Origin: JAURVT01 sp049059935
Lineage (GTDB): Bacteria; Actinomycetota; Actinomycetes; Propionibacteriales; Nocardioidaceae
DNA: 64,000 nt
NCBI RefSeq assembly: GCF_049059935.1
Contig: NZ_JBMGQR010000007.1
Span: forward strand, 39,097-103,096
Direction of reading: 5' to 3'
Under the pieces are notes generated by a model, which saw only the letters and a list, made by a program, of their open reading frames with translations, searched no databases and was not told the origin of the DNA. How positions within the stretch are numbered: the stretch's first letter is position 1; every line of letters starts with the position of its first letter. Positions 24,714-31,947 of the stretch are shown here, one piece after another. The translations under genes and the position numbers were made by a program.

Positions 24714-26112
24714 TCGCGATGGCGGCCGGGCCGTCCTCGCGGCGCACGTCGATCACGTGGCCGGTCTGCTGCGACACCATCACGTCGAGCGACTGGGTCG
24801 CGACCTCCTGCGAGCTGAGCAGGGTGCCGGCGGGCTCTTCGCCGAAGGCCTTGGTGCGCATCGGGGTGCCGGTGCGCTCGGGGTTCACGCAGTTGACGCG
24901 CACCTGGCCCGACCACTCGTCGGCGAGCGCCTGGGTGAGGTTGACGACGGCCGCCTTGGCCGAGCTGTACAGCGAGTAGCCGCTGCGCCCGCGCGTGTAG
25001 GACGAGGAGGTGAACAGCAGCAGCGAGCCGCGGGTGCGAGCCAGGTGCGGGAAGAACTCCTGGGCGATGAAGATCGGTGCCAGGTAGTTGACCTCGGTGG
25101 CGTTGTAGATGTCCTCCTCGGACGTCGAGGCCAGCTCGCCGCGCGGCAGCACGCCGGCGGTGTTGACCACGAAGTCGACCTGCCCGCGCTCGGCGAAGAC
25201 CTGCGCGGCCGCCGCGGCGACGTCCTCGCGACGCTCGACGTGGGTGCCGGTGGACGACCGGGAGAAGGAGTGGACGTGGGCGCCGTGCTTGGTGGCGAGA
25301 GCGGCGATGTCGCCGCCGATGCCGTACGAGCCGCCGAACACCACGACGGTCCTGCCCTCGAGCGCGGCGCGGTACTGGTCGTCGTCGAGCGCGGTGGGCT
25401 TGTCGGCCGACGTCAGCTGGAAGAGCTTGTCGGCGATGTAGACGTCGATCGGCTCGGTGACCTTCATGTTGCGCTCGTGGCCGTGGACCACGCCGATCGG
25501 CACCTCGGGGGTGTAGCGCAGCACGACGGTGCAGTCGTCGGTGGCGGTGAAGTCGGGGTCCTTGGCGGCCTCGGCGTAGGCGCGGCGGATCACCGAGGCG
25601 CGGAAGCACTGCGGGGTCTGGCCACGGCGCAGCAGGTGGCGCGGCAGCACGTCGGAGATGACCTCGCGGTCGTCGTGCACCTGCACCACGGTGTCGGCCG
25701 ACGGGATCGCGGTGTCGACGGCCTCGTACTCGGCGAGCGCGGCGACGCAGTCCTCGATGATCGTCTGGCTCAGCAGCGGGCGGACGGCGTCGTGGAACAG
25801 GACGTTGCACTCCTCGTCGCCGAGGGCGTCGAGCGCGCGGCTGGTGGTGCCGTTGCGGGTGTCGGCGCCCTCGAGGATCTGGGTGACCTTGTCGTAACCG
25901 CCCTTCTGGACGATCGCGCGCACCGGGTCGAGGTGACCGGGCGTCATCATCACGATGATCTCGTCGACCAGCGGCGAGGCGTTGATGGTGGCGATCGTGT
26001 GCTCGATGATCGGCTTCCCGGCGATCTTGATGAGCTGCTTGGGGATGGACAGGCCGACGCGCGACCCCGTCCCGCCCGCGAGGACGACGGCCACGTTGCG
26101 CAGGGCTTCCAC
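24706..26112 (-). CDS. bcs1: Bifunctional ribitol-5-phosphate cytidylyltransferase / SDR reductase (Bcs1/Acs1 type)
   Basis: A 468-residue two-domain enzyme. Residues about 1-235 are an IspD/TarI-type cytidylyltransferase: VVLAGGTGSRVGLSIPKQL and HDAVRPLLS. Residues about 250-468 are a short-chain dehydrogenase: VVFGGSYGIGGDIAAL for NAD(P), NTAGVL, and the catalytic YSLYSSAK (Tyr-x3-Lys) with an upstream Ser. This order matches Haemophilus Bcs1/Acs1, which reduces ribulose 5-phosphate and makes CDP-ribitol, the donor for poly(ribitol phosphate). It is the strongest clue to the polymer made here. The GTG at 26112 is set by a leaderless -10 box; the 3' end overlaps the GT2 gene. Confidence 0.87.
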   Translation of the reverse strand: MEALRNVAVVLAGGTGSRVGLSIPKQLIKIAGKPIIEHTIATINASPLVDEIIVMMTPGHLDPVRAIVQKGGYDKVTQILEGADTRNGTTSRALDALGDEECNVLFHDAVRPLLSQTIIEDCVAALAEYEAVDTAIPSADTVVQVHDDREVISDVLPRHLLRRGQTPQCFRASVIRRAYAEAAKDPDFTATDDCTVVLRYTPEVPIGVVHGHERNMKVTEPIDVYIADKLFQLTSADKPTALDDDQYRAALEGRTVVVFGGSYGIGGDIAALATKHGAHVHSFSRSSTGTHVERREDVAAAAAQVFAERGQVDFVVNTAGVLPRGELASTSEEDIYNATEVNYLAPIFIAQEFFPHLARTRGSLLLFTSSSYTRGRSGYSLYSSAKAAVVNLTQALADEWSGQVRVNCVNPERTGTPMRTKAFGEEPAGTLLSSQEVATQSLDVMVSQQTGHVIDVRREDGPAAIANG

Positions 26113-26118
26113 GCGACG

Positions 26119-26124
26119 AGGGTA
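26119..26124 (-). promoter_or_regulatory. -10 box of the Bcs1-type gene (leaderless)
   Basis: Minus-strand TACCCT, 6 bases before the GTG at 26112. Diverges from the TagG promoter about 58 bases away. Confidence 0.55.
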
Positions 26125-26181
26125 ACGTGACCCGGGCCTCGGCAGCCGCCGGGTCGTCAGGGGTCCGGGACGTCCGCGCCG

Positions 26182-26187
26182 TAGAGT
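26182..26187 (+). promoter_or_regulatory. Candidate -10 box of the TagGH-like operon
   Basis: TAGAGT about 68 bases before the GTG at 26256. A transcript from here would have a leader of about 60 bases with AAGGA at 26241-26245 as ribosome binding site. Confidence 0.35.
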
Positions 26188-26255
26188 GGCCGCGGCCCCG
26201 CACCGTCCCGCGACGGGCCTGCGCCACCTCCGACGACAGCAAGGAACCCACGCAC

Positions 26256-27068
26256 GTGACAGTGGACACGACCGTCAGCCGGTCGCCCTGGGCGCGCATC
26301 TCGGGCATCTGGGCGGCCCGCAAGGTGCTCGCCCTGCTGATCCGGCGTGACCTCAAGGTGCGCTACGCCAGCTCGGCGCTCGGCTACGTCTGGGCCGTGC
26401 TGGACCCGCTGCTGATGGCCGGCGTGTACTGGGTGGTCTTCACCCAGATCTTCGTCCGCCTCGACGTCGGGGCCGACCCCTACATCGTCTTCCTGGTCTC
26501 GGGCCTGCTGCCGTGGCAGTGGTTCACCGCCGCGGTCAACAAGTCGGGCAAGGCGCTCAACGCGAGCGCCAAGCTGATCCGCGCCCAGAACCTGCCGCGC
26601 GAGATCTGGGTGCTGCGCCCGGTCCTGACCGGTGCGGTGGAGTACGTGTTCGCGCTGCCGGTCCTGGCGCTGTTCGTGATCGTCTACGGCGCCGAGATCA
26701 CCTGGTACCTGGCGCTGCTGCCCGTGGCGATGCTCATGATGATCGTCCTGCTCACGGGCATCGGCCTGCTGCTCGCCCCGCTCATCGTCCTGATCAAGGA
26801 CCTCGACCCCATCGTCAGCGTCGTCGTGCGGCTGCTGTTCTACGCCTCGCCCATCATCTACAGCCACCGCGACCTCCCCGCGGGCTACGAGTGGGCGTCG
26901 GTGGTCAACCCGCTCAACGGCATCCTCAGCGTGTTCCGGTCGGCGTTCTTCCCCGACCAGTTCCAGCTCACCAACGTGCTGACGGCCGGCGCCGTCTCGC
27001 TCGGCTTCCTCCTGGTGGGCTGGGTGGTCTTCGCCCGCCTCGAGCGCACGGTGCTGAAGGAGATCTGA
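26256..27068 (+). CDS. ABC-2 type polysaccharide/teichoic acid exporter permease (TagG/Wzm-like)
   Basis: A 270-residue membrane protein with about six helices. The family fingerprint is IRRDLKVRYASSALGYVWAVLDPLLMAGVYWVVF (quoted in part: LKVRYASSALGYVWAVLDP) and, later, LPREIWVLRPVLTGAVEY and FYASPIIYSHRDLP. It forms the channel for export of lipid-linked teichoic acid with the ATPase that follows. The GTG at 26256 is favoured over an upstream in-frame ATG because AAGGA lies 10 bases before it and the upstream extension is low-complexity and not family-like. The stop overlaps the ATPase start (TGATG). Confidence 0.9.
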   Translation: MTVDTTVSRSPWARISGIWAARKVLALLIRRDLKVRYASSALGYVWAVLDPLLMAGVYWVVFTQIFVRLDVGADPYIVFLVSGLLPWQWFTAAVNKSGKALNASAKLIRAQNLPREIWVLRPVLTGAVEYVFALPVLALFVIVYGAEITWYLALLPVAMLMMIVLLTGIGLLLAPLIVLIKDLDPIVSVVVRLLFYASPIIYSHRDLPAGYEWASVVNPLNGILSVFRSAFFPDQFQLTNVLTAGAVSLGFLLVGWVVFARLERTVLKEI

Positions 27069-27958
27069 TGAGCAGCGACGTCACCACCGCCTCCGCCGAG
27101 GGGCTGCCGATCATCGAGGTCGACGACCTGTCGGTCCGCTTCCACAAGTCGCGTCGCCACCGCAGCATCCGCGACCTGCTGTTCCGGGGCCAGACCGGCG
27201 TGCGCGCCGGCGAGTTCTGGGCCCTGAACGGTGTCTCGTTCACGGTGCAGCCCGGCGAGGCGATCGGCGTCGTCGGCGCCAACGGCCAGGGCAAGTCCAC
27301 CCTGCTCAAGGCCCTGACGGGCACGCTGATGCCCGACGGCGGCTCGGTGAAGGTGCGCGGCGGCATCTCCCCGCTCATCGAGATCACCGGCGGCTTCGTC
27401 GGCGAGCTCACCGTCCGCGAGAACATCCAGGTGGTCGCCGGCCTGCACGGCATGAGCCGCAAGGAGATCGCCGACGCGTTCGACGAGATCGTCGAGTTCG
27501 CCGAGATCGGCGGCTCGCTCGACTCGCCCTACAAGCACCTGTCGTCGGGCATGAAGGTCCGTGTCGCCTTCGCCGTCGTGTCGCGCCTCGAGGAGCCGAT
27601 CATGCTCGTCGACGAGGTGCTCGCCGTCGGCGACCGCGCGTTCCGCGAGAAGTGCTGGGACCGGATCGAGGAGCTGCTCGCCGACGGCCGCACGTTCTTC
27701 CTGGTGTCCCACTCCGAGCGCGACCTCACCCGGTTCTGCACGCGCGGCCTGTACGTGCAGGCCGGCAAGGTGATCATGGACGGCCCGATCGCCGACGTCG
27801 TCGAGGCCTACCTCAAGGACTCCGACGACAACCTCGCGCTGCGTCGTCACGAGGTGCGCCAGCGTCGCCTCGCCCGCCGTCAGGCCCGCGAGGACGCCAT
27901 CCGCGCCGAGGCTGCCGCCGAGGCCGACGAGCAGGACGAGAACCGCTCCGGGGCGTGA
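27068..27958 (+). CDS. Polysaccharide/teichoic acid export ATP-binding protein (TagH/Wzt-like)
   Basis: A 296-residue ATPase. It has Walker A GANGQGKSTLL (about residues 75-85), the export-type signature LSSGMKVRVAFAV, Walker B IMLVDEVLAVGD and switch LVSHSERDLTRFC. The N-terminal RRHRSIRDLLFRG is typical of the TagH/Wzt class. The 40-residue C-terminus is a highly charged Arg/Ala/Glu helix rather than the carbohydrate-binding domain of large Wzt proteins, so substrate recognition at the chain end is unlikely here. Translation is coupled to the permease through TGATG. Confidence 0.92.
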   Translation: MSSDVTTASAEGLPIIEVDDLSVRFHKSRRHRSIRDLLFRGQTGVRAGEFWALNGVSFTVQPGEAIGVVGANGQGKSTLLKALTGTLMPDGGSVKVRGGISPLIEITGGFVGELTVRENIQVVAGLHGMSRKEIADAFDEIVEFAEIGGSLDSPYKHLSSGMKVRVAFAVVSRLEEPIMLVDEVLAVGDRAFREKCWDRIEELLADGRTFFLVSHSERDLTRFCTRGLYVQAGKVIMDGPIADVVEAYLKDSDDNLALRRHEVRQRRLARRQAREDAIRAEAAAEADEQDENRSGA

Positions 27959-27964
27959 GCCCGC

Positions 27965-28849
27965 TCAGACCACCGGCGGCCGGCCGAGGCGGGTCATCCG
28001 CCAGACCGTCGACCAGCGCAGCGGACGTCGTCCACCCGGGTCGGTGCGCCAGCCCTCGCGCCAGCCGCCGAACCAGGCGCGCAGGCCCCGGCGTCCGGAC
28101 GCGGTGCGCACCGAGCGCAGCACCTGCACGGCCGTCCACGACCCGACGTAGGCCCACGAGAACGGCCAGCGCAGGTTGCGCCGGGCGAGCCACACGCGGT
28201 TGCGGGCGTTGAGCCGCAGGTAGTCGTCGTGCCGGGCGGGATCGATCGCCGGATGACCGCAGCGCAGGTCGCCCGCGTACCAGACGGTGTACCCGGCGTC
28301 CCAGACGCGCCAGGCCAGCTCGATGCCCTCGTGGGCGTAGAAGTACGGGTCACCCCAGCCCCCGGAACGGTCGAACGCGGCCCGGCGCACCACGAGCACG
28401 CCCTCCCACAGCGAGAACGCGGGCGACGAGCGTCGCGGGTCGCCCTTGCGCATCCGCGGGATCCAGCGGGTCGGGGACGCCTCCCCCGGCGCCTCCACCC
28501 GCGGCTGCACGACCCCGAGGGTCGGGTCGTTGGCGAACCGCGTCGCGACGGTGCGGAGGAAGTCGTCGTCGAGCAGGCGCGCGTCGTCGTCGACGAACAG
28601 CAGCAGGTCGCCGTCCACCTCGGGCACGCCGGCGTTGCGGCCGCCGGGGATGCCCACGTTCTCGGGCAGCGCGTGGGCGCGGACGCCGTCGGGCAGGCCC
28701 ACCGGCTCCCAGCCGTTGCCGACGCACACGACGTCGACGTCCACGTCCTGCTGGCGCAGGACCGAGCGCAGACCGGCGTCGAGGTCGTCCGGACGGCGTC
28801 CCTGCGACAGCGAGACGACGCCGAACCGGGGACGGGGCGAGTCGGTCAC
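27965..28849 (-). CDS. Family 2 glycosyltransferase, rhamnosyltransferase-like
   Basis: A 294-residue soluble GT-A enzyme. The N-terminus FGVVSLSQGRRPDDLDAGLRSV and the motifs VCVGNGWEP, ENVGIPGGRNAG and LLLFVDDDARLL (metal-binding Asp87-Asp89) are typical; a later acidic segment is FYAHEGIELAWRVWDAGY. These resemble transferases decorating teichoic acids or galactans. It converges on the TagH-like gene with a 6-base gap. The GTG at 28849 lies 6 bases after a TACGGT box, so it has its own leaderless promoter. The C-terminus is Arg/Trp-rich and may sit on the membrane surface. Confidence 0.87.
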   Translation of the reverse strand: MTDSPRPRFGVVSLSQGRRPDDLDAGLRSVLRQQDVDVDVVCVGNGWEPVGLPDGVRAHALPENVGIPGGRNAGVPEVDGDLLLFVDDDARLLDDDFLRTVATRFANDPTLGVVQPRVEAPGEASPTRWIPRMRKGDPRRSSPAFSLWEGVLVVRRAAFDRSGGWGDPYFYAHEGIELAWRVWDAGYTVWYAGDLRCGHPAIDPARHDDYLRLNARNRVWLARRNLRWPFSWAYVGSWTAVQVLRSVRTASGRRGLRAWFGGWREGWRTDPGGRRPLRWSTVWRMTRLGRPPVV

Positions 28850-28855
28850 CGCGTC

Positions 28856-28861
28856 ACCGTA
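28856..28861 (-). promoter_or_regulatory. -10 box of the GT2 gene (leaderless)
   Basis: Minus-strand TACGGT, 6 bases before the GTG at 28849; no Shine-Dalgarno. Confidence 0.5.
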
Positions 28862-28877
28862 CCGAGCGGGACGCAGA

Positions 28878-28910
28878 ACGGCGGACCTGCCCCGTCAGCA
28901 GGTCCGCCGT
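28878..28910. terminator. Strong hairpin terminator
   Basis: ACGGCGGACCTGC (28878-28890) and GCAGGTCCGCCGT (28898-28910) form a perfect 13-bp stem with a 7-base loop. There is no T tract, as is common in GC-rich actinomycetes. It lies between the candidate sRNA promoter and the GT2 promoter. Confidence 0.75.
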
Positions 28911-28998
28911 CCACCGTGACCTGGTGCGGTTCGGCGTCATCCCCCGATCGCGCCGAGCCGGCCACGGTTACGCGTCGACCGGGCGATGCCCAGGACGC
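28878..28998 (-). ncRNA. Candidate small structured RNA
   Basis: This stretch of about 120 bases lies downstream of a good minus-strand promoter, codes for nothing convincing, and contains two strong stems: 28927-28936 with 28951-28960 (10 bp with one G-T pair, 14-base loop) and the perfect 13-bp stem at 28878-28910. A smaller GGGC/GCCC stem lies near 28981-28991. It is separate from the GT2 mRNA, which has its own promoter beyond the second hairpin. No RNA family could be assigned, and transcription is not shown. Alternatively these are just terminator hairpins. Confidence 0.35.
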
Positions 28999-29004
28999 AG
29001 CACG

Positions 29005-29034
29005 ATTCTATGCAGAGCATGTAGGTTTTGTCCG
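29005..29034 (-). promoter_or_regulatory. Promoter of the candidate small RNA
   Basis: On the minus strand CGGACA (29029-29034) and TAGAAT (29005-29010) are separated by 18 bases. The region is AT-rich compared with its surroundings. Confidence 0.5.
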
Positions 29035-29037
29035 CTC

Positions 29038-29058
29038 CTGAGGCACACCGATCCTCAG
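29038..29058 (-). terminator. Short hairpin after the amino-acid permease gene
   Basis: CTGAGG (29038-29043) pairs with CCTCAG (29053-29058) just downstream of the permease stop on the minus strand, with A-rich sequence following about 10 bases later. It is weak but well placed. Confidence 0.4.
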
Positions 29059-29061
29059 AGC

Positions 29062-30516
29062 TCACCCGCGATCGCTGGCCTCGGCCGCCCGGGGGCTGTC
29101 GGGGTTCTGCAGCGAGTGGCGCCGCGCGTAGCCCAGGTACACCGCCGCGCCGAGCAGGAACCAGATGCCGAAGCGCTCCCAGGTGTGCACCGGCAGCGAC
29201 AGCGCCAGGCCGAGGGAGAACAGGACGCCGACGGCCGGCACCACCGGCATCCAGGGGCAGCGGAACTCGCGGGGGATCTCCGGGCGCTTGTAGCGCAGGG
29301 CGATCACGGCGACGCAGACCACCACGAAGGCCAGCAGGATGCCGATGTTGGTCAGCTCGGCCACCTCGCCGATGGGCAGGAACCCCGCGAACAGCGCGGA
29401 CCCGACGCCGACGATCCAGGTGATCCGGCCCGGGACGTGGCGCGCGGTCGTCTTGGCGAAGTACTTCGGCAGCAGGCCGTCGCGGCTCATCGCGAACCAG
29501 ACCCGCGTCGCCCCGAGCATGAAGGTGATCATCACGGTGAGGATGCTGACGATCGCTCCGACGGCGATCACGTTGGCGACGCCCGGCATCCCGACGGCCT
29601 CGAACGCGCTGGAGAAGCCGCTCTCGGGGTCGATCTCGGTGTACTTCTGCATGCCGGTGAGCACCAGCGTGGCCATCACGTAGAGCACCATCGCGATGAG
29701 CAGCGAGAGCAGGATGGCCTTGGGCATGTGCTTGGTGGCGTCCTTGGACTCCTCGGCGGCGGTGCTCATCGCGTCGTAGCCGAACACCGCGAAGAAGACG
29801 ACGCCGGCGCCCGTCACCGTGCCGCCCACGCCGTACGGGAAGTAGGGCGTGTAGTTCGAGGAGTCGACGTGCACGACGCCGAGAACGACGATCACCAGCA
29901 CGAGCGCGACCTTGAGTCCCACCACGACCACCTCGAACCGGGCGGCGCTGCGGATGCCGCGGCTCAGCAGCCAGGCGGTGCCGAGGCAGAGCAGCACGGC
30001 GAACAGGTCGACGACGTGGCCGTCCCCGGTACCGGGCGCGCCCATCATCCAGTCGGGCGGCGGGGCACCCAGCTGCTCGACGAGGAACCCGAAGTAGCCC
30101 GAGACGCCGATCGCGACCACGGCGACGATGGCCGTGTACTCGAGCAGCAGGTCCCACCCGATGAACCAGGCCACGCCCTCGCCCAGGGCCACGTAGCCGT
30201 AGGTGTAGGCCGAGCCGGCCTTGGGGATCATCCCCGCGAACTCCGCGTACGAGAACGCGGCCGCCGCGCTCGCGACGCCGGCGAGCAGGAACGAGATGAG
30301 GACGGCGGGCCCGGCGGTCTCGTTGGCCACGGTGCCGGCGAGCGAGAAGATGCCGGCGCCGATGATGCCGCCGACCCCGATCGCGGTGAGCTCCCACAGA
30401 CCCAGCGAGCGCTGCAGGCCGTCGGACCCGGCGCCCTCGTCGGACGGGTCGACGGTCTCCACCGGCTTGCGCCTGAGCAGGAACGAGCGCGGGTCGGGGC
30501 GGGGATCAGCGGACAT
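29062..30516 (-). CDS. APC-superfamily amino acid permease (cationic amino acid transporter-like)
   Basis: A 484-residue membrane protein with about 12-13 helices. Family marks are the N-terminal IGVGGIIGAGIFSLAGTVA (helix 1), FSYAEFAGMIPKAGSAYTYGY, FFAVFGYDAMSTAAEESKD in helix 6-7 region and RVWFAMSRDGLLPKYFAK. These are typical of the CAT/YfnA branch, which moves amino acids across the cytoplasmic membrane. The ATG at 30516 is chosen because it starts before a hydrophilic leader and follows GGAGG; a GTG or ATG slightly upstream is possible. It stands alone on the minus strand, divergent from a winged-helix gene. The substrate is not determined. Confidence 0.88.
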   Translation of the reverse strand: MSADPRPDPRSFLLRRKPVETVDPSDEGAGSDGLQRSLGLWELTAIGVGGIIGAGIFSLAGTVANETAGPAVLISFLLAGVASAAAAFSYAEFAGMIPKAGSAYTYGYVALGEGVAWFIGWDLLLEYTAIVAVVAIGVSGYFGFLVEQLGAPPPDWMMGAPGTGDGHVVDLFAVLLCLGTAWLLSRGIRSAARFEVVVVGLKVALVLVIVVLGVVHVDSSNYTPYFPYGVGGTVTGAGVVFFAVFGYDAMSTAAEESKDATKHMPKAILLSLLIAMVLYVMATLVLTGMQKYTEIDPESGFSSAFEAVGMPGVANVIAVGAIVSILTVMITFMLGATRVWFAMSRDGLLPKYFAKTTARHVPGRITWIVGVGSALFAGFLPIGEVAELTNIGILLAFVVVCVAVIALRYKRPEIPREFRCPWMPVVPAVGVLFSLGLALSLPVHTWERFGIWFLLGAAVYLGYARRHSLQNPDSPRAAEASDRG

Positions 30517-30586
30517 CGGACATCGTGGCCTCCGGGTCGGGTCGACCCTCACGGTCTACCACTCCCGGACCGTCGGTGCGCGGACC

Positions 30587-30592
30587 TACGAT
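30587..30592 (+). promoter_or_regulatory. -10 box of the winged-helix gene (leaderless)
   Basis: TACGAT, 6 bases before the ATG at 30599; no Shine-Dalgarno is present. Confidence 0.55.
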
Positions 30593-30598
30593 CGGCCG

Positions 30599-31720
30599 AT
30601 GGACGTGACGCGTGGGCAGGTGCTGGCGTTCCGGGCCTCGGCCCAGGGGCTGGACGGCGGCGACGACGCACCGGCGCGGTCGCCGTCCGACCTCGCCCTG
30701 CTCGACCTCGGCGTCCAGGACACCGGCCCCGACGGCGCCGCGTGGGCGCTCGCGCTGCGCGGCGTCGCCGGAGCCGACGACGACCTCGCCACGGCCTGGA
30801 CGCTGCGCGGCGCCCCGCACGTCCACCGCCGGGCCGACCTGCCCGACGTCCAGGTGGCGGTCTCGCCGTTCGGCGACGCCGACGCGGGCAAGCGCATCTT
30901 CGACGCCAACAAGCCGCTCAAGGCCGCCGGCATCGGTGCCGTCGAGGCGCTGCGCACGATCGCCCAGCTGATGCGCGAGATCGTCACGGGGCCGATGCCC
31001 AAGGGGGAGGTGTCGGCCGAACTCACCGAGCGTCTGCCCGAGCCGTACCGGCGGTGGTGCAACCCGTGCCAGGCCGTCCACCTGTTCGAGCAGCCGTTCC
31101 GCTTCTCGGCCCTCCATGCCGGGCTCGAGCTCGAGCCGGGCACCTCTCCCCCGATGATGCGACGCGTCCCGGGCTGGCCGCGCCGCGCACCCGCGCCCGC
31201 GGCCGACCCGCTGGCCGCGCCCGAGCGCCTCCAGCCGATCCGCGCCTACCTGCGCCTCCTCGGTCCCGCCACGCCCCGGCTCGTCGCCGCCCACCTCGAC
31301 GCACCGCTGCGCGACGTCACGGCGCACTGGCCCGCCGACGCCGAGCCCGTGACCGTCGACGGCGAGGAGCGCTGGGTGCTCGCCGACGACGTCGCCGCGC
31401 TCACCGACGCCGAGCACGACGACGCCGTCCGCCTCGTCGGCCCGTTCGACCCCTACCTGCAGGGACGCGACCGCGACCTCCTCGTGCCCGACGAGGCACA
31501 CCGCAAGGACCTGTGGCGCACGTTGGGCCGCCCCGGCGCCGTCGTCGCGTCCGGCGAGGTGGTCGGCACCTGGCGCCCCCGTTCGAAGGGCAGGCGGCTC
31601 GAGGTCGCGGTCGATCCGTGGACCCGCTGGCCCGCCCGCCTCCGCACCCGCGTCGAGCACCGGGCCGAGGCCCTGGCGGCCTTCCGCGGCCGCACGCTCG
31701 CGGGCGTCACGGACGCCTGA
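30599..31720 (+). CDS. Winged-helix DNA-binding domain protein (HTH_42 / AlkZ-like)
   Basis: A 373-residue protein of the family that includes the DNA glycosylases AlkZ and YcaQ. The opening VTRGQVLAFRASAQGL and the middle GIGAVEALRTIAQLMREIV are family-like, and the FDPYLQGRDRDLLVP stretch (about residues 282-296) matches the family's conserved C-terminal motif, although the Gln-x-Gln catalytic pattern of AlkZ is not clear. Excision of alkylated bases is possible but unproven. The start is set by the leaderless -10 box. It is monocistronic and ends at a strong hairpin shared with the tRNA gene. Confidence 0.75.
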   Translation: MDVTRGQVLAFRASAQGLDGGDDAPARSPSDLALLDLGVQDTGPDGAAWALALRGVAGADDDLATAWTLRGAPHVHRRADLPDVQVAVSPFGDADAGKRIFDANKPLKAAGIGAVEALRTIAQLMREIVTGPMPKGEVSAELTERLPEPYRRWCNPCQAVHLFEQPFRFSALHAGLELEPGTSPPMMRRVPGWPRRAPAPAADPLAAPERLQPIRAYLRLLGPATPRLVAAHLDAPLRDVTAHWPADAEPVTVDGEERWVLADDVAALTDAEHDDAVRLVGPFDPYLQGRDRDLLVPDEAHRKDLWRTLGRPGAVVASGEVVGTWRPRSKGRRLEVAVDPWTRWPARLRTRVEHRAEALAAFRGRTLAGVTDA

Positions 31721-31728
31721 CGCGACGA

Positions 31729-31756
31729 CGAAGGCCGCCCCGAGGGACGGCCTTCG
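31729..31756. terminator. Bidirectional hairpin terminator
   Basis: CGAAGGCCG (31729-31737) and CGGCCTTCG (31748-31756) form a perfect 9-bp stem with a 10-base loop, between the convergent winged-helix gene and tRNA-Ala. Confidence 0.8.
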
Positions 31757-31765
31757 ATGATCCTG

Positions 31766-31838
31766 TGGAGCTACGGGGATTCGAACCCCGGACCTCTTCC
31801 ATGCCATGGAAGCGCGCTACCAACTGCGCCATAGCCCC
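31766..31838 (-). tRNA. tRNA-Ala (anticodon GGC)
   Basis: A complete 73-base cloverleaf on the minus strand. The acceptor arm is GGGGCTA paired with TAGCTCC and discriminator A; the anticodon stem CTTCC/GGAAG encloses ATGGCAT with anticodon GGC, and the T arm CGGGG TTCGAAT CCCCG is perfect. The 3' CCA is not encoded, so it must be added after transcription. Confidence 0.97.
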
Positions 31839-31861
31839 GTTGCTCTCAGCGAGCGAACACG

Positions 31862-31891
31862 ATCCTAGCGGGTGGTCCCGACGGATGTGAA
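31862..31891 (-). promoter_or_regulatory. tRNA-Ala promoter
   Basis: Minus-strand TTCACA (31886-31891) and TAGGAT (31862-31867) are 18 bases apart and lie 24 bases upstream of the mature tRNA 5' end. Confidence 0.6.
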
Positions 31892-31934
31892 ATCGGGTCC
31901 GGGTAGTCCTTGATCTCAACAATGGTTCAGGTTC

Positions 31935-31940
31935 TAGCGT
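31935..31940 (+). promoter_or_regulatory. -10 box of the SDR-queA operon (leaderless)
   Basis: TAGCGT, 7 bases before the ATG at 31948. A possible -35 is TTGATC at 31910-31915. Confidence 0.55.
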
Positions 31941-31947
31941 CGGCGAC

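Noticed and set aside
26127..26255. N-terminal extension of the TagG-like permease from an upstream ATG
   Set aside because: The added residues are low complexity, the family starts at the GTG, and AAGGA lies before it.
28878..28960. 6C-like RNA on the plus strand (two stems with C-rich loops)
   Set aside because: The loops have only four and five C residues in a row and no plus-strand promoter is evident; the minus-strand reading fits better.
28937..29020. 27-residue frame starting MLCIESCCVLGIARS on the minus strand
   Set aside because: The start lies upstream of the best -10 box, there is no ribosome binding site, and the sequence forms strong stems instead.
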